Assembly (NCBI GenBank): GCA_036985935.1
Contig: BTQP01000107.1
Span: 1-7,010 of the forward strand
Reading direction: 5' to 3'
DNA: 7,010 nt
Source: JAMBLL01 sp036985935
GTDB lineage: Bacteria; Actinomycetota; Acidimicrobiia; Spongiisociales; UBA5794
Every line of letters starts with the position of its first letter. Position 1 is the first letter of the stretch. The position numbers and the translations under genes were made by a program. Shown here piece by piece: positions 1 through 5,990 of this stretch. The notes beneath the pieces are model-generated. The model was not told the DNA's origin. It was given only the letters and a program-made list of their open reading frames with translations, and did not search any database.

Positions 1-181
1 TGTCACACACGACACGATCGACCTCGGTGAGGGCAGTGGTGCCGGTGCTACCACGGTGATCCTCGAGTTCCCGTCCGTCGAGTCCGCGCAGGAAGCGTTC
101 GTCTCTCCCGAATACCAGGCGGTCATCGGGGAACGGCTCGCGGCGACCGACCCAAAGTCAGCGATCATCGTCCCGACCTGA
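1..181 (+). CDS. DUF1330-type protein, C-terminal fragment (5' end outside window)
   Basis: The reading frame enters at base 2, has no start in the window and ends at TGA 179-181, leaving 59 residues. The segment EFPSVESAQEAFVSPEYQAV is the typical C-terminal signature of DUF1330 (dimeric alpha-beta barrel-like) proteins: a beta strand ending in E-(F/Y)-P-S, a helix, then SPEYQ. The complete gene at 375-776 on the other strand has the equivalent EYPSVAKFLEFIQSPDYQAV, so the two are probably paralogues. DUF1330 proteins are small cytosolic proteins of unknown biochemical role, and no catalytic function can be assigned. The gene is followed 39 nt later by a co-directional tRNA-Ser. Family assignment is fairly secure; function is unknown. 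Confidence 0.75.
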   Translation, partial: VTHDTIDLGEGSGAGATTVILEFPSVESAQEAFVSPEYQAVIGERLAATDPKSAIIVPT

Positions 182-220
182 ATGCCGTTGCTCGCTCAGG
201 GATGCCAAACTACGTCCCCT

Positions 221-305
221 GGAGGGATGACTGAGTGGACGAAAGTACTGGTCTTGAAAACCAGCGAGGCGCAAGCTTCCGTGGGTTCGAATCCCACTCC
301 CTCCG
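221..305 (+). tRNA. tRNA-Ser (anticodon UGA)
   Basis: A full cloverleaf can be folded. The acceptor stem GGAGGGA (221-227) pairs with TCCCTCC (298-304), with discriminator G at 305. The anticodon stem CTGGT (248-252) pairs with ACCAG (260-264) around loop CTTGAAA, placing anticodon TGA at 255-257 (reads UCA and other UCN codons). The long variable arm GAGGC-GCAA-GCTTC (266-279) is the class II hallmark expected of tRNA-Ser. The T arm is GTGGG-TTCGAAT-CCCAC (281-297). The 3' CCA is not encoded (CAA follows the discriminator), so it must be added after transcription. No split-site repeat or integrase is visible beside it. Confidence 0.97.
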
Positions 306-317
306 CAACTCCTCGGC

Positions 318-363
318 TTCTTGCGTCCAGGCAGGCCACATGTGGCCGCTCTGGACGCAAGAA
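318..363. terminator. Long hairpin between tRNA-Ser and convergent DUF1330 gene
   Basis: Perfect 13-bp outer arms TTCTTGCGTCCAG (318-330) and CTGGACGCAAGAA (351-363) enclose a second self-complementary core, GGCCACATGTGGCC (334-347), with a 3-nt internal mismatch on each side. It starts 13 nt after the tRNA and lies 12 nt past the stop codon of the minus-strand gene, as expected for a bidirectional terminator between convergent units. Neither strand has a run of T after the stem, so it would be a U-less terminator or an RNA 3'-end protector rather than a classical intrinsic terminator. The structure is clear; the function is inferred. Confidence 0.6.
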
Positions 364-374
364 CGTGTGGATCG

Positions 375-776
375 CTACTCGATCGGTAGCAGGCGGGAGT
401 CGGCGAGAGCGGCGGTTCGGTGGCCTGAGACTGCCTGGTAGTCGGGACTCTGGATGAACTCGAGGAATTTCGCGACACTGGGGTACTCCACGACGAGCAC
501 TCGATCCCACTGCGCATCCTCGGGACCGATCAGGAGGGAGCCGCCTGTACCCATCAGAATCGGTTTTGCACCAAAGGAATCGAGCAACGGAAGAACCGCG
601 GCGCCGTAGAGGTCGTAGGCCTCTTCGCCGGTGAGCGATCCGTCTGGAGCGAGATCGGGATATTCGGAGTAGTCGGCGGTGTCGCGGAACCGCAACAGGT
701 TAAGCATTTTCAGGGGTCCCGGGATATCCCTCGCGATGAATGCGGCAATGGCTTCTTGTGTTGGTGAGATATGCAT
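375..776 (-). CDS. DUF1330-type protein (133 aa)
   Basis: A small soluble protein with no signal peptide or membrane segment. The N-terminal part, MHISPTQEAIAAFIARD followed by GPLKMLNLLRF (residues 20-30), matches the usual opening of this family. Then come an alanine-rich helix around EEAYDLYGAAVLPLL (51-65) and a C-terminal half with VVEYPS (96-100) and QSPDYQAV (109-116). Biochemical role is unknown. I chose the start at 776 because it coincides with the family N-terminus and has a TACACT -10-like hexamer exactly 6 nt upstream, allowing a leaderless mRNA. No Shine-Dalgarno sequence is visible. An alternative in-frame ATG at 815 overlaps the stop of the upstream transporter gene (TGATG) and would add 13 residues by translational coupling. 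The frame stays open far upstream, but that stretch is antisense-like shadow within the transporter gene. Confidence 0.85.
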   Translation of the reverse strand: MHISPTQEAIAAFIARDIPGPLKMLNLLRFRDTADYSEYPDLAPDGSLTGEEAYDLYGAAVLPLLDSFGAKPILMGTGGSLLIGPEDAQWDRVLVVEYPSVAKFLEFIQSPDYQAVSGHRTAALADSRLLPIE

Positions 777-782
777 GGGACC

Positions 783-788
783 AGTGTA
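783..788 (-). promoter_or_regulatory. Candidate -10 box (TACACT) of a leaderless DUF1330 transcript
   Basis: On the minus strand TACACT is followed by exactly 6 nt and then the ATG at 776, which would put the transcription start on the A of the start codon. The same hexamer at the same distance precedes the EamA gene. No convincing -35 element is seen about 17 nt upstream, and the box lies in the 38-nt gap after the upstream gene, so readthrough transcription is also possible. Confidence 0.4.
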
Positions 789-814
789 CGGATGCGTGAT
801 CCCGACCGCCCGCA

Positions 815-1732
815 TCAGCGTTCTTTGCGCGATGTGATCCAGGCTCCGAGCAAGACGAGGGCTGCGCCGGCGATAGCTATCGGTTCTATGGTGTCGCCGA
901 GAACGATCACCCCGAGAACGATCGCAACGATCGGTACAAAGTAGATCGCTACCGACCCGCGCGGGCCCCCGACCTTGCCGACGAGTGTGGCCATGAGCAC
1001 AAATGCAGCCCCTGTGCCAAGGACTCCCAGAGGCACCATTGCGAGGGCCGACGGCCACGCCCATGTTGACCCAGGGATCTGGATCAATCCGAACGGGACG
1101 ACAATGACCAGCGCGGCTAGTTCGGCTCTGAAGAGCAGCGGTAGCGCTCCATATTTCTGCTGCAACGGAACAGCAAGGTTGGTTGAGAGTCCATAGAGAA
1201 CGACCGCTACCAGGACGAGCGCCGTACCGAGGGCGGTAGCCGACGAACCAGCGATCTCGGGCGCCGAGATCGCGAGCACGCCGAGGAATCCGATGGCAAT
1301 ACCGAGCATCTGACGCCATCCGGGCAGTCGTCGCAGGAGCAGCGTTGCCCAAAGCGCGGCGGCGATCGGTACCGCACCGTTCAACATGCCGGCGACCGAC
1401 GAGTCGATCCACTGTTGAGCGATCGGGAAGATCATCAGAGGGATTCCGATCCAGATGATGCCGAGGAGAAATACACGCCGCCGGTCGGCGGTGTCGATGG
1501 CGACTCTCGCTTTCGGGAATGCAGCGAGCGTGGCTACGCCGAGAGAGACCCGTGCCAGGGTTATGACGCCTGGGTTGAAGGCATCGAGCCCGATGGCCAT
1601 GAATACGAAGGATGAACCCCAGATGAGAGCAACAGAACTCAGCAGCGCCCATTCGGTTGCACCAAATGCGTCCTCATTGGTACCACGTGTTGTACTCGGA
1701 AGCCTCCGGTTGTCCTGTACGTCCTCCCGCAT
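815..1732 (-). CDS. EamA/DMT-superfamily transporter (305 aa)
   Basis: An inner-membrane protein with about ten predicted transmembrane helices in two homologous five-helix halves (roughly residues 27-155 and 168-300), the classical drug/metabolite transporter (RhaT/EamA) fold. The first helix ends in IWGSSFVF (37-44), the usual EamA opening. The first repeat contains AGMLNGAVPIAAALWATLLL (114-133) and the second contains YFVPIVAIVLGVIVLGD (264-280), which correspond to the paired P-containing helices that end each repeat. Residue 280 is Asp where many relatives have Glu. The length is normal. Such proteins export amino acids, metabolites or drugs, and substrate cannot be predicted. The N-terminus (about 26 residues) is polar and cytosolic. 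The ATG at 1732 has no Shine-Dalgarno sequence but does have TACACT 6 nt upstream. The DUF1330 gene follows closely and may be co-transcribed. Confidence 0.9.
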   Translation of the reverse strand: MREDVQDNRRLPSTTRGTNEDAFGATEWALLSSVALIWGSSFVFMAIGLDAFNPGVITLARVSLGVATLAAFPKARVAIDTADRRRVFLLGIIWIGIPLMIFPIAQQWIDSSVAGMLNGAVPIAAALWATLLLRRLPGWRQMLGIAIGFLGVLAISAPEIAGSSATALGTALVLVAVVLYGLSTNLAVPLQQKYGALPLLFRAELAALVIVVPFGLIQIPGSTWAWPSALAMVPLGVLGTGAAFVLMATLVGKVGGPRGSVAIYFVPIVAIVLGVIVLGDTIEPIAIAGAALVLLGAWITSRKER

Positions 1733-1738
1733 CTGCGG

Positions 1739-1744
1739 AGTGTA
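1739..1744 (-). promoter_or_regulatory. Candidate -10 box (TACACT) of a leaderless EamA transcript
   Basis: Minus-strand TACACT is separated by exactly 6 nt (CCGCAG) from the ATG at 1732, which places the expected transcription start on the start codon. No ribosome-binding site is visible upstream of this ATG, consistent with leaderless translation, a common mode in actinobacteria. A -35 element is not evident. Confidence 0.45.
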
Positions 1745-1776
1745 TGTCTGCCTCGATACGCGCTGTGCGGCAGCTT

Positions 1777-1829
1777 CGTAGACCGTTCACCACGGCGATC
1801 GATTTGGGGTGACACGGCGACCGTCTACG
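1777..1829. repeat. Inverted repeat in the gap between membrane-protein and EamA genes
   Basis: CGTAGAC (1777-1783) is the reverse complement of GTCTACG (1823-1829), and TCACC/GGTGA (1787-1791, 1808-1812) nests inside. A near-direct repeat, CACGGCGATCG / CACGGCGACCG, also occurs. The element sits in the 114-nt non-coding gap (1733-1846), where it could be a weak terminator for the upstream unit or an operator for the EamA gene. The loop is long and there is no T-run, so the functional call is weak. Nothing else was recognised in this gap apart from the -10 candidate. Confidence 0.3.
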
Positions 1830-1846
1830 TCGATCCCTCTAGTGGG

Positions 1847-2359
1847 TCAGTCTTGGGGGATGGCCCTGTGCTCGGTGTAATAGTCAGCCAGGCCGAGTGC
1901 GGCCAGAGGTAGTAGTCCGCCGCTGACGAGACCAAGCGCCGGGATCATGAACAGCATGAGCAATGAGTACGTGGAGACGAGCAGCACGGCGACTGATCGG
2001 GGCACCCGCCGGTTGTTCTCGCGCTCCTTCAACGTGAGAACACCCCCCATTCCGAATCCGGCACTGAGTCCGAACACAGGGTTGAACAACCCAAGAGGAA
2101 GGGCGACCAATAGCCATAGGCCCATTGCCTTGAGAACAGCCATTGCAGCCCGGTCACGTCCAGACAGGAAGGCCAACGAAATGAGTGTGATCGGCACAAG
2201 GGCGAAGGCCAGCGCGAACGCGGGGCCAGCCGCCTGCGGTGTGTCAGATCGCGTTGCGACGATCGCCAGGAGAAACGAGCCGTAGCTGGTGGCCATCACC
2301 ACGGTGCTGATGACGATCGCAATCCACGAGCGTTTGTAGCTGTCGTTCGCATCGGTCAT
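1847..2359 (-). CDS. Hypothetical integral membrane protein (170 aa)
   Basis: I do not recognise the family. It is predicted to have five membrane segments, roughly residues 12-35, 45-66, 72-91, 121-140 and 142-159. A positively charged loop with KERENNRR (111-118) precedes the fourth segment, and there is a short acidic N-terminus and a hydrophilic tail ending in EHRAIPQD. A glycine-rich stretch, GLSAGFGMGG (97-106), lies before the basic loop. The ATG at 2359 has a GGGGA sequence 6 nt upstream (minus strand), a plausible ribosome-binding site. It begins only 49 nt after the stop of the second permease gene, on the same strand and with no obvious terminator in between, so it may be the last gene of the transport operon. 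No ATP-binding or enzyme motif is present, so it is not the missing transport ATPase. The coding assignment is good; the function is unknown. Confidence 0.8.
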   Translation of the reverse strand: MTDANDSYKRSWIAIVISTVVMATSYGSFLLAIVATRSDTPQAAGPAFALAFALVPITLISLAFLSGRDRAAMAVLKAMGLWLLVALPLGLFNPVFGLSAGFGMGGVLTLKERENNRRVPRSVAVLLVSTYSLLMLFMIPALGLVSGGLLPLAALGLADYYTEHRAIPQD

Positions 2360-2408
2360 CGTGAGTCCCCAACCGGTTTCATCAGCGCTGCATGTTGAAC
2401 CAGCGGGA

Positions 2409-3314
2409 CTAACCCTTGACCGAGCCAGCCGTCAACCCGCGAACGAAGTAACGCTGCAGCGACAGGAAAACAATCAAAGGCAACGCCATCGTGATGAACG
2501 CGCCCGCCGTCAACAGATGCCACGCCTGACCGCGAGAACCGTTGAGGTTGTTCAACGCAAGGGTCATCACCCGTACGTCCGCTTGACCTCCGAGGAACAC
2601 CAGCGCAACGAGAAGGTCGTTCCAAACCCAGAGGAACTGGAAGATTGCAAAAGATGCGAGTACCGGAACCGATAGCGGCACCACGAGCTTGGTGAACGTG
2701 TCGAAGTGCGAGGCACCGTCGATGCTCGCGGACTCCATCATCGAGGAGGGAAGCGATCCGATGTAGTTTCGCAAGAGGTATATCGCCAGAGGCAATCCGA
2801 ATCCGGTGTGAGCCAGCCAGACGGCAGGGAAGGTGCCATTCAGATTCACTGTTGTGTACAGCCGAAGCAGCGGTATCAGTGCCATTTGCAGTGGTATCAC
2901 GAGCAGCGCGACGACGCCAACGAACAGCCATTGGCGACCAGGGAACTTCATCCACGCGAATCCGTATGCGGCGAACGCAGCGATCGTGATAGGCATGACC
3001 GTGGCAGGGATTGTGACGGACAGGGTATTGAGGAATGAGTTTCCGAATCCCTCAGACGTCAGAACCTTGGTGTAGTTCGCAAGAGTCCATTCGTTCGAAC
3101 CCAGATTGGAGAATACGGTCCACCAACCGCTGGTATTGACAGCGTCCGGTGTGCGGAACGAACTGACGAGAACCCCCAGAGTGGGGATGATCCACACGAT
3201 CACGATGATCAAGACCACCAGCTTTACCGGCCAGCGGTGGAAGACGCGACTCCAGAAACCAGGTTCCTCGTTGACACCGTTGAATCTGACCTGATCTTGT
3301 ACTCCGGCCGTCAT
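2409..3314 (-). CDS. Sugar ABC transporter permease, AglG/MalG type (301 aa)
   Basis: One of two transmembrane subunits of a CUT1 carbohydrate ABC importer. Membrane segments are seen at about 30-52, 94-118, 128-150, 163-182, 213-235 and 268-288. The cytoplasmic EAA loop, ESASIDGASHFDTFTKLVVP (194-213), carries the conserved D-G-A core and would dock onto the ATPase subunit. The ending QRYFVRGLTAGSVKG is the standard C-terminus of MalG-type permeases. The length is normal. The start ATG at 3314 overlaps the TGA of the upstream permease as ATGA, and a perfect AGGAGG lies 7 nt upstream, so the start is secure and the pair is translationally coupled. The pairing with an AglF-like partner and AglE-like binding protein favours the alpha-glucoside subgroup, but substrate is inference. 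Confidence 0.93.
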   Translation of the reverse strand: MTAGVQDQVRFNGVNEEPGFWSRVFHRWPVKLVVLIIVIVWIIPTLGVLVSSFRTPDAVNTSGWWTVFSNLGSNEWTLANYTKVLTSEGFGNSFLNTLSVTIPATVMPITIAAFAAYGFAWMKFPGRQWLFVGVVALLVIPLQMALIPLLRLYTTVNLNGTFPAVWLAHTGFGLPLAIYLLRNYIGSLPSSMMESASIDGASHFDTFTKLVVPLSVPVLASFAIFQFLWVWNDLLVALVFLGGQADVRVMTLALNNLNGSRGQAWHLLTAGAFITMALPLIVFLSLQRYFVRGLTAGSVKG

Positions 3315-4468
3315 CTTTGAGCCTCCTGCGCCTGGAACCTTCGTACATTGAGAACCATGAGGGGAACGATTGCCACAAGCAATACGACCGCGAGCGCAGC
3401 GCCCTTGCCGTCATTCCCGAACGTGAAGAACTCGCTCACCATTCGTTCTGCAACGACGGACGTACCGAACTCTCCCGAAGTCATCACGAACACGATGTCG
3501 AACACCTTCCATACCGTGATGACGATCGTGGTCAGTACCACAACGAGGGTCGAAGAGATCGATGGGATGATAATTCGCCAGAACACCTGGAATTCGTTGG
3601 CTCCGTCGATGCGCCCGGCCTCGATGATCTCTTCGGGAACCCCTTTGATCCCGGCCGACAGGATCACCATGGCAAATCCCACCTGAAGCCACACGAGAAT
3701 CACCATCAGATAGAAGTTGTTGAACGGCTCCTGAAGTAACCACGCGACAGGTTCGTTTCCGAGCCCTGACCAGATACCGTTGAGTATGCCGATCTGTTCG
3801 CCGAAGCCCTCCGGGCGGAAGTTGTAGACGAACCGCCACACGATCGATGCACCGACGAACGAGATCGCCATTGGCATGAAGATGAACGACTTGGAGATGG
3901 CTTCGCCTTTGCTGCCGAGCTTGTCGGAGAGCACGGCGAAGGTGAGACCGATACCTACCGCAACTGCGGGCACGAAGATCACCCACAGAATCGAGTTTCG
4001 GATCGCTTCTAGTGTCCCTGAATCTGTGAAAATCTCGATGTAGTTGTCGAGGCCGACGAAACTGTCGCCGTTCCTGTTCTGAAAGCTCAGCTTCAACGTC
4101 ACGATCGTCGGATAGACGAGGAACACCGAAAGCAGCACAAGGGCAGGTCCGACGAAGACGAACGGTTGCACATACTCGTGGTAGTGCTCCGGAAGGCGAT
4201 TCACGAGCCAGTCCATCGCGTAAAAGAGGGCAAACACTCCGATGACGCCGATGATCAGAGCAACAAGTACGACGAGCAGACGGTTTGCGTCCTCGTCGAG
4301 TACTACCGTCCCCGCCCAGTACAGGATCCCGAGAGCGATGAGTGGTACGGCGAGCGACACGCCGATGCGCAGCAATTGTGTTACGAAGGTCGGACCTGGA
4401 CCGTCGCCCTTGGATGCGAGATGTTCGGCTTCTTCGACTCCACGATCCTTTTCGTCGGTATCAGCCAT
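3311..4468 (-). CDS. Sugar ABC transporter permease, AglF/MalF type (385 aa)
   Basis: The second transmembrane subunit of the importer. After a charged 25-residue cytosolic start, two N-terminal hydrophobic segments (about 31-55 and 63-85) precede the core. The core begins with the family-typical VFVGPALVLLSVFLVYPT (104-121) and continues with segments near 158-180, 194-215, 253-273, 305-330 and 357-376. The EAA loop EAGRIDGANEFQVFWRIIIP (283-302) contacts the ATPase. The short motif FVGLDNY (137-143) after the first core helix is typical of CUT1 permeases. I chose ATG 4468 (MADTDEKD) because GGAG lies 4 nt upstream. An in-frame ATG at 4483 would add five residues. The gene overlaps the next permease by ATGA and is separated from the binding-protein gene by a strong hairpin. 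Confidence 0.92.
   Translation of the reverse strand: MADTDEKDRGVEEAEHLASKGDGPGPTFVTQLLRIGVSLAVPLIALGILYWAGTVVLDEDANRLLVVLVALIIGVIGVFALFYAMDWLVNRLPEHYHEYVQPFVFVGPALVLLSVFLVYPTIVTLKLSFQNRNGDSFVGLDNYIEIFTDSGTLEAIRNSILWVIFVPAVAVGIGLTFAVLSDKLGSKGEAISKSFIFMPMAISFVGASIVWRFVYNFRPEGFGEQIGILNGIWSGLGNEPVAWLLQEPFNNFYLMVILVWLQVGFAMVILSAGIKGVPEEIIEAGRIDGANEFQVFWRIIIPSISSTLVVVLTTIVITVWKVFDIVFVMTSGEFGTSVVAERMVSEFFTFGNDGKGAALAVVLLVAIVPLMVLNVRRFQAQEAQR
3322..3327 (-). promoter_or_regulatory. Ribosome-binding site of the AglG-type permease gene
   Basis: On the minus strand a perfect AGGAGG lies 7 nt before the ATG at 3314, inside the end of the preceding permease gene. It fixes the start of the second permease and shows that canonical Shine-Dalgarno initiation is used here, in contrast to the leader-poor starts of the EamA, DUF1330 and LacI genes. 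Confidence 0.8.
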
Positions 4469-4507
4469 CGGACTCCATCTCATCCAGCATCATCACCATA
4501 GACAAGC

Positions 4508-4542
4508 ACGAGAGGGCGGCCCAAGTCGGGCCGCCCTCTCGT
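4508..4542 (-). terminator. 15-bp GC-rich hairpin between binding-protein and permease genes
   Basis: A perfect 15-bp stem (4508-4522 with 4528-4542) with a 5-nt loop contains the core GAGAGGGCGGCCC paired to GGGCCGCCCTCTC. It lies 23 nt past the stop of the binding-protein gene and 39 nt before the AglF-type start. On the minus strand the stem is followed by GCTTGTCTATGG, which holds a few T's but no real U-run. It probably acts as a partial terminator or a 3'-end stabiliser that lets the binding protein be made in excess over the permeases, a common arrangement in sugar ABC operons. The structure is certain; the role is inferred. Confidence 0.7.
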
Positions 4543-4565
4543 CTCGTGGATAGTTTCAACGTGGC

Positions 4566-5936
4566 CTACGAACTGGGCCAGCTGTCCTGGATTGTTGTCA
4601 GAATCTCAGCGGTCGGCGTACCGCGGGTCCAGTCAACCATTCCTGTCCAGAACGAACCCTGACCGACTGCAGGTGGCATCAGGTCTGATCCGTCGAAGAC
4701 GAAACCGTCACCTGCGAGAGCCGCGGCGACAGCCGATGCTTGCAACTTCACGGTGTCCGTTGTGTAGCAGCTGACATCTGTCCCCGCATTTGCGGAGATC
4801 CTCTCGATACCAGGTACACCTGCGCCCGAGGCCTGGATGCACTGCAACGCTGGCTGCGAGTACGCAAGAAGCGCCGCTGCAACCTCTGGACGGTTGTTGA
4901 ACACCATTGCGAGCTCACCGCCACCCATCGCAGCAGCCGGCAGGCTCGTGTCGATGGCCGGGAAGTTGAAGAACGCTGCATCCGTTCCAAGTTCCACGCC
5001 CTCAGGGAAGAAGTTCGAGATGAACGACGCCTGACGGTGCATCAAACATGCTGGTGGCGTGTTGAACATTGGGTCCGGTGCATCACGGAAGTCGATGGCA
5101 GCCACGCCGTCGGCTCCACCGAGCACGAACCCTTCGCCGAACATGATCTCACCGAACGTATCGAACGCAAGTTGAACAGCGGGATCCGTGAACGGGAGCT
5201 CATTGCTCGTCCACTGGTTGTAGACGTCTGCGCCGGCCGTCCGGACCATGATGTCCTCAATCCAGTCCGTTCCTGGCCAACCGGTCGCAGCGTCGCTTCC
5301 GAGTCCGATGCACCATGGCGTTGAGCCATCGGCCACGATCTGGGTAGACAGTGCCACCATCTCGTCCCAGGTGGTCGGAATAGCATATCCGGCAGTCTCG
5401 AAGGCTGGCTTGTTGTACCAGACGATGCTCTTGTAGTTGGCATTCGTCGGAATCGAATAGTGCTTGCCATCTGCGCACTTACCGAGGTTCATGAAGTACG
5501 TACCGTGCGCAGCTTCGAGCGCCCCGATATCCATGCCCATGTCCTCGAGTGCAACGATCTCGCCTGCGTCAGCGAAGACACAGATCGAGCCGGGTTGCGG
5601 GGTGATCGCGATGTCCGGCGGATTGCCGCCATCGACACGAATGCGCAACTGCGCTTCGAAGTCGTCCGAACCTTCGTATGTCACCGTTCCGCTGGTAGCT
5701 TCGTTGTAAACATCGAAGGTTGCCTGGATCGATGCACCTTCGTCGCCCGTTGGCGCTGCGAAGACTGATACTTCGGTTCCAGATACATCGACGTCTGTGT
5801 ATTCATTCGTCGTGCCGGAGTCGGCACTGGTGGTCGTCGTTTCCGTCGAATCGTCACCATCGTCGGCTGACGAACATGCAGCTGCAAGCAGCGCAAAGGC
5901 GAGTAGAAGGAGTACGACGTTGCGGAGTCTCTTCAT
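4566..5936 (-). CDS. Sugar ABC transporter substrate-binding lipoprotein, AglE-like (456 aa)
   Basis: The extracytoplasmic solute-binding protein of the importer. It begins with a lipoprotein signal: MKRLRN, a hydrophobic core (7-20), and a lipobox ending AAAC with the lipidated Cys at residue 21. A Ser/Thr/Asp-rich flexible linker (22-50) follows, then the mature family-1 binding fold. Features typical of alpha-glucoside (AglE-like) binding proteins are GGNPPDIAITPQPG (103-116), a KSIVWYNKPAFE strand (169-180), PTTWDEM (187-193), and GWPGTDWIEDIM (219-230). The mature domain holds six cysteines (119, 154, 209, 297, 366, 390) that could form disulfides. The start at 5936 is chosen for the signal peptide and the AGAGAGGGA sequence upstream; an in-frame ATG at 5993 would put a polar extension before the signal. 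Substrate is probably an alpha-glucoside or related sugar, by family only. Confidence 0.92.
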   Translation of the reverse strand: MKRLRNVVLLLLAFALLAAACSSADDGDDSTETTTTSADSGTTNEYTDVDVSGTEVSVFAAPTGDEGASIQATFDVYNEATSGTVTYEGSDDFEAQLRIRVDGGNPPDIAITPQPGSICVFADAGEIVALEDMGMDIGALEAAHGTYFMNLGKCADGKHYSIPTNANYKSIVWYNKPAFETAGYAIPTTWDEMVALSTQIVADGSTPWCIGLGSDAATGWPGTDWIEDIMVRTAGADVYNQWTSNELPFTDPAVQLAFDTFGEIMFGEGFVLGGADGVAAIDFRDAPDPMFNTPPACLMHRQASFISNFFPEGVELGTDAAFFNFPAIDTSLPAAAMGGGELAMVFNNRPEVAAALLAYSQPALQCIQASGAGVPGIERISANAGTDVSCYTTDTVKLQASAVAAALAGDGFVFDGSDLMPPAVGQGSFWTGMVDWTRGTPTAEILTTIQDSWPSS

Positions 5937-5976
5937 GGAGAGTCCCTCTCTTTGTGGTCGTTTGATGGCGGCAGGA

Positions 5977-5990
5977 ACGCCGCTCGGCGT
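5977..5990. promoter_or_regulatory. Candidate operator palindrome (ACGCCG-CT-CGGCGT)
   Basis: Perfect 6-bp arms around a 2-nt centre lie 41 nt upstream of the binding-protein start. If the TACGAT at 5992-5997 (minus strand) is the -10 box, transcription would begin near 5985, inside this palindrome, a typical position for repression by a LacI-family protein. It could alternatively form a hairpin in the 5' untranslated RNA. Confidence 0.45.

Noticed and set aside
221..305. Possible integration site at tRNA-Ser
   Set aside because: No direct repeat of the tRNA 3' end, no integrase and no foreign-looking genes were found in the window.
182..457. Small open frames overlapping tRNA-Ser on both strands
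   Set aside because: They run across the tRNA and the hairpin, have no domain, and their composition fits chance open frames in GC-rich DNA.
1251..1273. Perfect 10-bp inverted repeat GCGATCTCGG-GCG-CCGAGATCGC
   Set aside because: It lies inside the EamA coding sequence and is explained by the codons for AISAPEIAG in a genome rich in CGATC words. There is no sign of a binding site or terminator there.
777..1652. Very long minus-strand open frame upstream of, and in frame with, the DUF1330 gene
   Set aside because: It runs through the EamA gene in another frame. Its translation is Arg/His/Ser/Pro-rich with no recognisable domain, while the overlapping frame encodes a textbook ten-helix transporter.
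2360..2408. Possible terminator between the AglG-type gene and the membrane-protein gene
   Set aside because: Only short palindromes (AACCGGTT, CAGCGCTG) are present, with no stable stem and no T-run, so readthrough is more likely.
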